Shown here: positions 1 to 5,498 of the stretch, in pieces
Layout of the letters: each line of letters begins with the position of its first letter
Position numbering within the stretch: position 1 is the first letter of the stretch
Source: an uncultured Collinsella sp.
Lineage (GTDB): Bacteria > Actinomycetota > Coriobacteriia > Coriobacteriales > Coriobacteriaceae
Assembly (NCBI GenBank): GCA_900548365.1
Contig: URKM01000051.1
Span: forward strand, 1-13,122
DNA length: 13,122 bases
Reading direction: 5' to 3'
The notes under the pieces: generated by a model
Database searches by the model: none
Seen by the model: only the letters and a program-made list of their open reading frames with translations
What the model was told of the DNA's origin: nothing
Translations under genes and position numbers: made by a program

Positions 1-1055
1 TCGGTGAGCTTGTTGCCGATCTCGCAGCTGGCAAAGCCGCACTGCGGGGAGAGGCAGAGGTCCTCGAGCGGCACGAAGCGCGCGGCCTCGTGGATGCGCG
101 CGATCACGGCGTCGCGGTCCTCAAGCTCGGGGCGCTTGGTGGTCACCAGGCCGAGGACGACCTTCTTGCCCGGCGCCACGTGTGCGAGGGGCTCGAAGCC
201 GCCGGAGCGCTCATCGTCGAACTCCAGGTAGAAGGCGTCGACGTTCTCGCGGGCGAACAGGACGGGGGCAACCAGGTCGTACGGGCCGGTCGAGGCGTGG
301 GCGGAGTGGTAGTTGCCGCGGCACACGTGCGTGGTGACGGCCATGTCGGCGGGGCGTCCCTCGAGCGCGAGGTTGTTCACGCGCAGGTACTTCTCGGCCT
401 CGGCCTCGGGCGTGGAGCCTGCGGCGCGGATGCCCGCCTGGAAGCCCTCGTCCACGAGCGCGCCCCAGGTGCAGTCATCGAGCTGCAGGTTGCGGCAGCC
501 CGCGGCGTAAAGTTCGGCGATCACGGTGCGGTACGCCGCGCCGATGTCCTCGAGCAGCTCATCTTCGTTCGGATAGAACTTGCGGGTGCGCTCGGCCGCC
601 GCCTCGTCACGATAGAGCTCGAGCAGGAGCTGCGCGGGTGCGGGGATGGTCTGCTTGGCAGTGTGCCCCGGTTCCTCGAGCGCCTGCACGAACGTGAAGT
701 GCTCGACGAAGGGATGGTGCTCGCCGGTGATCTTGCCGGTGAGGACGGCCGAGCCGTGCGTGGTCTCCTCGCCCACGAAGAAATAGCCGTGGTCGAGCTC
801 CACGTGCTCGATGCCGCCGAGCCCCCACATGAAGTCGAGGTGCCAGTAGGAGCGGCGGAACTCGCCGTCGGTGAGCAGCGGCAGGCCGGCTTCCTTCTGC
901 TTGGCGACGAGCTCGGTGATGCAGGCGTCCTCGACGCGGGCGAGCCCGGCGTCGTCGAGCGTTCCCGCGGCATGGGCGGCGCGGGCCTCCTTGAGCGCCG
1001 CCGGGCGCAGGAAGCTGCCGACGACGTCGAATCGGGTGGGTGCGATGGCGGCCAT
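1..1055 (-). CDS. Cobalamin-independent methionine synthase-like protein (MetE C-terminal domain family, YxjG/YxjH type), 3' end cut by the window
   Basis: 351 codons are visible before the left edge. The family is usually about 370-380 residues, so only the last ~20 are missing. It starts at the ATG at 1055, with AAAGGA 7-12 bases upstream. The protein matches the stand-alone MetE catalytic (UROD-like barrel) domain. The zinc/homocysteine ligands are all present: H243 and C245 (in THVCRGN), E278 (in FYLEFDDE) and C339 (in LSPQCGFAS). TDGEFRR (62-68) and the Q191-D194 region are also typical. The family transfers a methyl group to homocysteine or a related thiol without B12. Short forms lack the N-terminal half of MetE, and their methyl donor is often uncertain (methyl-folate versus small methyl donors). 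It lies downstream of the LysR gene on the same strand, separated by 146 bases holding a candidate LysR operator. The family call is firm; the exact substrate is not. Confidence 0.9.
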   Translation of the reverse strand, partial: MAAIAPTRFDVVGSFLRPAALKEARAAHAAGTLDDAGLARVEDACITELVAKQKEAGLPLLTDGEFRRSYWHLDFMWGLGGIEHVELDHGYFFVGEETTHGSAVLTGKITGEHHPFVEHFTFVQALEEPGHTAKQTIPAPAQLLLELYRDEAAAERTRKFYPNEDELLEDIGAAYRTVIAELYAAGCRNLQLDDCTWGALVDEGFQAGIRAAGSTPEAEAEKYLRVNNLALEGRPADMAVTTHVCRGNYHSAHASTGPYDLVAPVLFARENVDAFYLEFDDERSGGFEPLAHVAPGKKVVLGLVTTKRPELEDRDAVIARIHEAARFVPLEDLCLSPQCGFASCEIGNKLT

Positions 1056-1146
1056 GATGGGTTCCTTTCGGTAGATGCGATATCTGATGAAAGGAGTATG
1101 CGGGACGCGCATCCGATTGGGAAATACTTAAAACAATCCAATTACG

Positions 1147-1161
1147 ATAGGAAAAACCTAT
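1147..1161. promoter_or_regulatory. Candidate LysR-type operator (ATAGG-N5-CCTAT)
   Basis: This perfect 5-bp inverted repeat around AAAAA contains a T-N11-A core, the classic LysR-family recognition layout. It sits about 92 bases upstream of the methionine-synthase-like start and just after the LysR gene, so the likely target is the downstream methyltransferase gene. A second, looser pair, ATTGG (1116-1120) and CCAAT (1138-1142), lies closer to the start and could be an activation site. I saw no convincing -35/-10 pair, as is common for LysR-activated promoters. The dyad is seen directly; the binding protein is inferred. Confidence 0.45.
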
Positions 1162-1201
1162 GGGACTGGGTGGGTGAAGAAGGCTTGCGATCCCAGGGGC
1201 G

Positions 1202-2101
1202 TCACGGGATGTGCGTGCGTATGGCCTCGACATACGCCTCGCCATAGCGGGATAGATGCGTGTCGCGGCGCGTGACGATGCCGACCTCCATGCGGTCGTC
1301 GACTTCGAGCGGGACGGCGATGATATCCTCGCCGTTGAGCTCGTGCGAGATCACACCCGAGCACACCGTGTAGCCGTCGAGGCCTATGAGCAGGTTGAAC
1401 AGGGTCGCGCGGTCGCGCACGCGGATGTTCTTGGAGCGGCCGAGCGTGGACAGCGGCTCCTCGGAGAAGTAGAACGAGTTGAAATCCCCCTGCTCGTAGG
1501 AGAGGTAGGGGTAGTCGGCGAGGTCATCGAGCGTGACCGAGGCACGTTGCGCCAGCGGGTGCGTCGAGGAGAGGAACACGTGCGCGGCGCACGAGAAAAG
1601 CGGCTCGAATTCGAGTTCCTCGGCGCGCAGCATGCGGCCGATCACATCGCGGTTGGCATCGGACAGGTAGATCACGCCGAGCTCGCTCTTCATATGGGCG
1701 ACGTCCTCGATGATCTCGTGCGTCTGCTCCTCGCGCAACGTGAATTCGTATCGGGCGGCGTCGAACGCGCGGATCACGTCCACGAACGCATTCACGGCGA
1801 AGGAGTAGTGCTGGCACGAGACGGCGAAGCGCGGCACGGGCTCGGTGTCGCCCTTGTAGCGCTCTTCGAGGAGGTCCGCCTGCTCGAGCACCTGGCGGGC
1901 GTAGCCGAGGAACGTCTGACCCTCGGTGGTGGTCACCATGCCCTTGCTCGTCCGGTCGAATACCGTGATGCCCATCTCGCGCTCCAGGTCGCGCACGGCG
2001 GCGGTCACGCTCGGCTGCGACACGAAGAGCCGCCGCGCCGCCTCGGTGACGTTGCCGCATGAGGCGACCTCGACGATGTATCTGAGTTGTTGGAGTTTCA
2101 T
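1202..2101 (-). CDS. LysR-family transcriptional regulator
   Basis: The protein has 299 residues, a normal LysR length. The ATG at 2101 is chosen because MKLQQLRYIVEVA is the canonical LysR N-terminus and GAGAGG lies just upstream; an earlier in-frame ATG at 2146 would add 15 atypical residues. A winged helix-turn-helix occupies residues ~1-60 (NVTEAARRLFVSQPSVTAAVRDLE is the HTH). The rest is a periplasmic-binding-like effector domain (~90-295). It starts 46 bases after the merR stop on the same strand, so it may be read partly from the merR promoter. The downstream gene is the methionine-synthase-like protein, which makes a sulfur or methyl metabolism signal plausible. The effector cannot be read from the sequence. 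The ACCAACxx-type motifs that would name it as MetR or CysB were not recognised. Confidence 0.93.
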   Translation of the reverse strand: MKLQQLRYIVEVASCGNVTEAARRLFVSQPSVTAAVRDLEREMGITVFDRTSKGMVTTTEGQTFLGYARQVLEQADLLEERYKGDTEPVPRFAVSCQHYSFAVNAFVDVIRAFDAARYEFTLREEQTHEIIEDVAHMKSELGVIYLSDANRDVIGRMLRAEELEFEPLFSCAAHVFLSSTHPLAQRASVTLDDLADYPYLSYEQGDFNSFYFSEEPLSTLGRSKNIRVRDRATLFNLLIGLDGYTVCSGVISHELNGEDIIAVPLEVDDRMEVGIVTRRDTHLSRYGEAYVEAIRTHIP

Positions 2102-2147
2102 GGGTTGCCTCTCATCGATGGCGGTGTGCGCTGGTCTCGAGAGCACT

Positions 2148-2534
2148 TTACAGCTCTTGCGCCCTGCAGGAGCCGTCGCATTGGGCGATTAGCTCGTCGT
2201 AGTGGGCGATCTTGTAGTCCAGGCGGTCGAGTCCCGCTTGGATGCGCTGAAGGCGCTCGCGCGCGGCGTCGCGCTGCTCGATGAGGATCTGCCGGCGCGC
2301 CTCGAGCGTCGAGTCGCCCTCGTCGAACAGCTGCATGTACTCGATGAGCGCCTCGATGGAGACGTTCGCGCCACGCATGCACTTGACGAAGGAGATGCGC
2401 GCACAGTCCTCCTCGCCGTAGTCGCGCACGCCGCTCGCGTTGCGGCGCACGGGGCGCAGCAGGCCGATCCGCTCGTAATAGCGCAGCGTGTCGGCGCTGA
2501 GCCCGTATTCCTCCACAACTTCGGCAATGCGCAC
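2148..2534 (-). CDS. MerR-family regulator, AdhR/NmlR-like aldehyde sensor
   Basis: A 128-residue protein starting at GTG 2534. The GTG is 5 bases after a strong GGGAGG (2540-2545) and gives the standard MerR N-terminus (V/M)RIAEVVEEYGLSADTLRYYE. The longer in-frame start at 2597 falls inside this gene's own promoter and is rejected. Residues 1-70 form the MerR winged helix (LRYYERIGLL 17-26), 75-112 the dimerisation coiled coil, and the tail is a short QCDGSC. C52 (in FVKCMRG) falls at the position of the single conserved thiol of Bacillus AdhR, which reacts with aldehydes; C44, C119 and C123 are additional. AdhR controls alcohol dehydrogenase and carboxymuconolactone-decarboxylase-like genes, the same families that lie divergently here. 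The effector is inferred to be an electrophilic aldehyde. Confidence 0.92.
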   Translation of the reverse strand: MRIAEVVEEYGLSADTLRYYERIGLLRPVRRNASGVRDYGEEDCARISFVKCMRGANVSIEALIEYMQLFDEGDSTLEARRQILIEQRDAARERLQRIQAGLDRLDYKIAHYDELIAQCDGSCRAQEL

Positions 2535-2566
2535 GGCGACCTCCCGTCCATCTGTTTTCTCGCCTC

Positions 2567-2597
2567 TGTATATCCCTTGGAGCGCACTCCAGTGCAA
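2567..2597 (-). promoter_or_regulatory. merR promoter with 19-bp spacer and MerR operator dyad
   Basis: Read on the minus strand: -35 TTGCAC (2592-2597), a 19-base spacer (2573-2591) and -10 TATACA (2567-2572). The overlong spacer is the hallmark of promoters remodelled by MerR-family activators. The spacer contains the perfect dyad TGGAG-N4-CTCCA (2578-2591). A transcript would start near 2560, about 25 bases before the GTG start of merR. This supports autoregulation. Confidence 0.75.
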
Positions 2598-2654
2598 GCG
2601 CTGCGCGGGAAATCCACGTCTGTGAATTCATCGTGAATGCCGTGAGATGACACC

Positions 2655-2685
2655 TTGTCCTTGAGTTGGCTCCAGCTCCTAGACT
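2655..2685 (+). promoter_or_regulatory. Alcohol dehydrogenase operon promoter with 19-bp spacer
   Basis: -35 TTGTCC (2655-2660) and -10 TAGACT (2680-2685) are separated by exactly 19 bases, again the MerR-type spacing. The spacer holds an imperfect dyad TTGAG-TTGG-CTCCA (2661-2674), which resembles the perfect TGGAG/CTCCA dyad in the merR promoter. Transcription would start near 2692, leaving a leader of about 28 bases before the dehydrogenase ATG at 2720. This is the inferred activated target of the divergent MerR protein. Confidence 0.68.
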
Positions 2686-2719
2686 GGGGCCACGCAAATC
2701 ACCGACAAGGGAGGCGCGC

Positions 2720-3892
2720 ATGATCGGCTCGATCACCTATCACAATCCCACCCGTCTGCACTTCGGAACCGATTGGCTCGAGGCGCTCGCCGCCGAGCTC
2801 GACGGATTCGGTAACACGGTTCAGCTCGTCTATGGCGGCGGCTCGATCAAGAAGATCGGCCTGTATGACAAGATCGTCGACATGCTCGCGCAGGCCGGCA
2901 AGACCGTGGTCGAGGACGGCGGCGTCATGCCCAACCCCACGGTCGAGAAGCTCCGCGAGGGCGTGGACATCGCGCGTCGCAACAACGTCGATTTCATTCT
3001 CGCCGTGGGCGGCGGCTCGTGCGCGGACTACGCCAAGGCGGTGTCCGTCTCGGTCAACCTGCCGGCGGACCAAGACCCCTGGGACGTGTATTACGAGCGC
3101 TGGGAGGAGCCCGCGTGCGAGATCGTCCCGGTGGGCGTGGTGCTCACCATGGTGGGTACGGGCTCGGAGATGAACGGCGGTGCGGTCATCACCAATCGTG
3201 AGCGCGGCCTCAAGCTGGGGCACGTGTTCGGCTCCGAGGTGTTCCCACGCTTCGCGATCCTCAACCCCGAGTATACCTACACGCTGCCGCGCTATCAGAT
3301 GGTCGCGGGCATCTTCGACATCATGAACCACATCACCGAGCAGTATTTCTCCGGCGAGGACGATAACACGAGCGACTACCTGGCCGAGGGCCTCATGCGG
3401 AGCCTCGTGCACGCAAGCCGCGTCGCGGTGAGGGAGCCTGAGAACTACGAGGCGCGCTCCAACATCATGTGGTGCGCGACCTGGGCCCTCAACACCCTGA
3501 TCGCCCAGGGCAAGACGACCGACTGGGAAGTCCACATGCTGGGCCAGGCGGTCGGCGCGGTGACGGACGCCACGCACGGCATGACGCTTTCCGCCGTCGC
3601 GCTGCCGTATTACCGCTCGATCATGGCGTACAGCATGCCCAAGTTCGCGCGCTTCGCCCGTGCGGCGTGGGACGTCGATGCCAGGGGCAAGACCGAGGAG
3701 GAGGTCGCCCGCGCCGGGCTGGACGCCATGGAGGCGTGGATGCGCGAGATCGGCTGCGTGATGGACCTCACGGAGCTGGGTTGCACCGAGGATATGCTCG
3801 ATGAGCTCGCCGACGCCACGCTGGTGATGGAAGGCGGCTACCACGTGCTCTCGCGCGAGGAGATTATCGAGGTGTTCCGCGCCGCGCTCTAG
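2720..3892 (+). CDS. Iron-containing (group III) alcohol dehydrogenase, YqhD/butanol dehydrogenase type
   Basis: A 390-residue protein, full length for the family. The ATG at 2720 follows AAGGGAGG (2707-2714); an in-frame ATG at 2666 lies upstream of the -10 box and is rejected. Nucleotide-binding glycine motifs are at 39-42 (YGGGSIKK) and 97-100 (GGGSCADYAK), followed by TGSEMN (147-152). The metal ligands are D200, H204, H272 and H286. The D-x3-H pair and the 14-residue gap between the last two histidines match the YqhD ligand spacing. Such enzymes reduce aldehydes to alcohols in the cytoplasm, usually with NADPH; the GGGS loop favours NADPH but does not prove it. It is the first gene of a two-gene operon with the CMD/cupin protein, 21 bases apart, divergent from the AdhR-like regulator. 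The likely role is aldehyde detoxification. Confidence 0.95.
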   Translation: MIGSITYHNPTRLHFGTDWLEALAAELDGFGNTVQLVYGGGSIKKIGLYDKIVDMLAQAGKTVVEDGGVMPNPTVEKLREGVDIARRNNVDFILAVGGGSCADYAKAVSVSVNLPADQDPWDVYYERWEEPACEIVPVGVVLTMVGTGSEMNGGAVITNRERGLKLGHVFGSEVFPRFAILNPEYTYTLPRYQMVAGIFDIMNHITEQYFSGEDDNTSDYLAEGLMRSLVHASRVAVREPENYEARSNIMWCATWALNTLIAQGKTTDWEVHMLGQAVGAVTDATHGMTLSAVALPYYRSIMAYSMPKFARFARAAWDVDARGKTEEEVARAGLDAMEAWMREIGCVMDLTELGCTEDMLDELADATLVMEGGYHVLSREEIIEVFRAAL

Positions 3893-3913
3893 AACATGAG
3901 AGGAAGGATTCCC

Positions 3914-4684
3914 ATGGTTACACAGACGGCTGGGCGCGACGCCCTGGGCGAGTTCGCGCCCAAGTTCGCACAGCTCAACGATGACGTGCTGTTCGGCGAG
4001 GTATGGTCGCGCGAGGATGCGTTGAGCCTCAAGCTGCGCTCGATCATCACGGTGACGGCGCTGGTGAGCAAGGGCATGGTCGACAGCTCTTTCGAGTATC
4101 ACCTCAAGAGCGCCAAGGCCAACGGTGTCACGCGTGCCGAGATGGCCGAGCTCCTCACCCATGTGGCGTTTTACGCTGGGTGGCCCAACGCGTGGGCGGC
4201 GTTTCGCATGGCGGTGAGCGTGTATGCCGAGGACGACGCGCGCCAAGAGGGCGCCAGCGAGGCGGAGGATGCTGCCTTCGAGCCGATGTTCGGCCTGGGC
4301 GCGCCGAACGACGGGTTCGCACGGTACTTCACGGGCGCTTCGTATCTCAACGTGGTGACGAACGCCGACGAGGCGGGAGTTGCGCTCGTGAACGTCACCT
4401 TCGAGCCGGGGTGCCGCAACAACTGGCACGTCCATAACGCGCGGTGCGGCGGCGGCCAGGTGCTCATCTGCACGGATGGTCGCGGCTGGTACCAGGAGTG
4501 GGACAAGCCCGCCCAGCTGCTCGCTCCCGGTTCGATCGTGGTGATCACCGCCGGCGTCAAGCACTGGCACGGCGCGGCAGCGGACAGTTGGTTTGCGCAT
4601 GTCGCGTACGAGATTCCCGGCGAGGACTGCTCCAACGAGTGGCTGGAGCCCGTCGCCGATGATGAGTGCGCCGCGCTCCGGTAA
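3914..4684 (+). CDS. Carboxymuconolactone decarboxylase-like / cupin fusion protein
   Basis: A 256-residue, two-domain protein. The ATG at 3914 is chosen because GAGAGGAAGGA (3898-3908) precedes it; the ATG at 3896 lies before that ribosome-binding site. Residues ~15-105 form an all-helical CMD/AhpD-like domain (LRSIITVTAL, then EYHLKSAKANGVTRAE). It lacks the CxxC of peroxidase-type AhpD, so a thiol peroxidase role is unlikely. Residues ~140-235 are a cupin barrel. Motif 1 is WHVH (H172, H174) with Q182 in place of the usual glutamate, and motif 2 is PGSIVVITAGVKHWHG (H217, perhaps H219). The metal site therefore looks intact, in a Q variant. It is co-transcribed with the alcohol dehydrogenase. 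B. subtilis AdhR also controls a CMD-like gene. The substrate is unknown; an isomerase, lyase or scavenging role on reactive carbonyls is a guess. Confidence 0.9.
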   Translation: MVTQTAGRDALGEFAPKFAQLNDDVLFGEVWSREDALSLKLRSIITVTALVSKGMVDSSFEYHLKSAKANGVTRAEMAELLTHVAFYAGWPNAWAAFRMAVSVYAEDDARQEGASEAEDAAFEPMFGLGAPNDGFARYFTGASYLNVVTNADEAGVALVNVTFEPGCRNNWHVHNARCGGGQVLICTDGRGWYQEWDKPAQLLAPGSIVVITAGVKHWHGAAADSWFAHVAYEIPGEDCSNEWLEPVADDECAALR

Positions 4685-4704
4685 TTCCGCGGTACGCGTC
4701 GAAA

Positions 4705-4740
4705 GGTGAAGCCCGCTACGGCCAGTTCGCGGGCTTCACC
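4705..4740 (+). terminator. 12-bp GC-rich hairpin after the CMD/cupin gene
   Basis: The arms GGTGAAGCCCGC (4705-4716) and GCGGGCTTCACC (4729-4740) are perfectly complementary, with a 12-base loop, 20 bases after the stop codon. This is the expected place for a terminator, but no U-run follows on either strand. It may be a U-tract-independent terminator or an mRNA 3'-end stabiliser. Confidence 0.55.
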
Positions 4741-4844
4741 CATGTATGATGGCCGTCTTTGTCGCATGCTGTGTTTAACGGGCTTTCATTCTTGAGAGAA
4801 TCGGATCTGCCCAGGAGGTCGACTGTGGGAAGATGTTTCGACAC

Positions 4845-4856
4845 TCTGATATCAGA
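4845..4856. promoter_or_regulatory. 12-bp palindrome TCTGATATCAGA upstream of the RibD_C-family gene
   Basis: A perfect 12-bp palindrome lies 31 bases before the chosen start codon at 4887. No clear -35/-10 pair was found around it. It could be a regulator site, but a palindrome of this length can also occur by chance. Confidence 0.25.
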
Positions 4857-4886
4857 TACAGTACCCGAGGAAGGGTGGCGGACGGT

Positions 4887-5450
4887 ATGGCTGTGTTCTT
4901 CTATGGATGCGTCTCGTTGGACGGATATTTGGCAAAGAGCGACCACAACCTGGATTGGCTGTACGAGACCGGGACCACGGAGGGCACGGGTTACGACGAA
5001 TTCTACGCCCGCATGGACGTCGCGCTGATGGGCCGCCGTACCTTCGATGAGATCGCGAAGCTCGATGATCCCGCTTCGGCGTATCCCACCACCGAGAACT
5101 TCGTCTTCACCCATGGCGGGCTCGACTGCCCCGGTTTCATCGCCGTCGCGGAGGATCCGGTGACGTTCGTGGAGAAGCTGGAGCCCGATCGCAATATCTG
5201 GGTGGTGGGCGGAAACACCATTTTGAAGCCCTTGCTGGAGCACGACATGGTCGACCATCTCATCGTGCAGGTTGCGCCCGTGTTGTTGGGCGCGGGGATT
5301 CCCCTGTTCGCGCAGGCCGAGGCGCTGCATAGGTTCACGCTCGAGGCGGTCAACCGCTACGGTCAGTTCGCCGAGCTCGTGTATTCACGCGGAGGCGGGC
5401 TACGGTGTGGGGACTCTGTTCAACTTGTTAAACTCTGTTCAACTTGTTAA
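4887..5450 (+). CDS. Dihydrofolate reductase-family (RibD C-terminal domain) protein with a repeat-derived tail
   Basis: A 187-residue protein from the ATG at 4887, preceded by GAGGAAGGG (4867-4875). An in-frame ATG at 4833 or GTG at 4875 are alternatives, but MAVFFYGCVSLDGYLA is the natural family N-terminus. It shows the RibD_C/DHFR-like Rossmann features: SLDGYLA (10-16), DVALMGRRTFDEI (44-56), NIWVVGGNTILKPLL (103-117) and LIVQVAPVLLGAGIPLF (125-141). Enzymes of this group are NADPH-dependent reductases of pterin- or riboflavin-precursor-like substrates; single-domain members are mostly uncharacterised. The conserved fold ends near AELVYSR (168). The last ~13 residues are encoded by the 19-bp tandem repeat and include the stop codon, so the original 3' end has probably been replaced. 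It appears transcriptionally separate from the upstream pair because of the hairpin at 4705-4740. Confidence 0.9.
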   Translation: MAVFFYGCVSLDGYLAKSDHNLDWLYETGTTEGTGYDEFYARMDVALMGRRTFDEIAKLDDPASAYPTTENFVFTHGGLDCPGFIAVAEDPVTFVEKLEPDRNIWVVGGNTILKPLLEHDMVDHLIVQVAPVLLGAGIPLFAQAEALHRFTLEAVNRYGQFAELVYSRGGGLRCGDSVQLVKLCSTC

Positions 5451-5469
5451 ACTCTGTTCAACTTGTTAA
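5413..5469 (+). repeat. Three perfect 19-bp tandem repeats (unit ACTCTGTTCAACTTGTTAA)
   Basis: The copies lie at 5413-5431, 5432-5450 and 5451-5469 and are identical; the base following copy 3 continues the pattern by one. Each unit holds two small palindromes of the form GTTNAAC (GTTCAAC and GTTAAAC), giving six in a row at alternating 9- and 10-base steps, close to one helical turn. The array lies at the junction of the RibD_C-family gene and the ATPase gene. It supplies the stop codon of the first and the promoter boxes of the second. Confidence 0.95.
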
Positions 5470-5472
5470 ACT
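5444..5472 (+). promoter_or_regulatory. Repeat-borne promoter of the ATPase gene
   Basis: -35 TTGTTA (5444-5449), a 17-base spacer and -10 TAAACT (5467-5472) predict a start near 5480, just before the AGAGGG ribosome-binding site (5484-5489) and the GTG at 5499. Because the boxes lie in adjacent repeat units, an identical pair also exists one unit upstream (5425-5430 with 5448-5453). Any protein that binds the GTTNAAC elements would cover both boxes. Confidence 0.6.
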
Positions 5473-5498
5473 TCTTAGACCGCAGAGGGTGATGTGCG

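Noticed and set aside
1098..1247. Small plus-strand ORF with AAAGGAG just before an ATG
   Set aside because: The ribosome-binding site is only one base from the ATG, and most of the ORF overlaps the intergenic operator and the end of lysR on the other strand. It is a chance frame.
90..1247. Long plus-strand frame opposite the methionine-synthase-like gene
   Set aside because: It is the antisense shadow of a GC-rich gene whose minus-strand product has all its zinc ligands. The real gene shows no stop only because it leaves the window.
2699..4600. 633-codon minus-strand frame opposite the dehydrogenase and CMD/cupin genes
   Set aside because: Its predicted product is low-complexity, rich in H, R, A and V, with no recognisable motif. 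The plus strand encodes two well-supported proteins there.
4825..5028. GTG with a perfect AGGAGG upstream (4813-4818), in another frame from the RibD_C-family gene
   Set aside because: The peptide runs into the out-of-frame reading of the real gene and has no recognisable features. A leader-peptide role cannot be excluded but is not supported.
5413..5469. CRISPR array
   Set aside because: The 19-bp units are directly contiguous with no spacers, so this is a plain tandem repeat.
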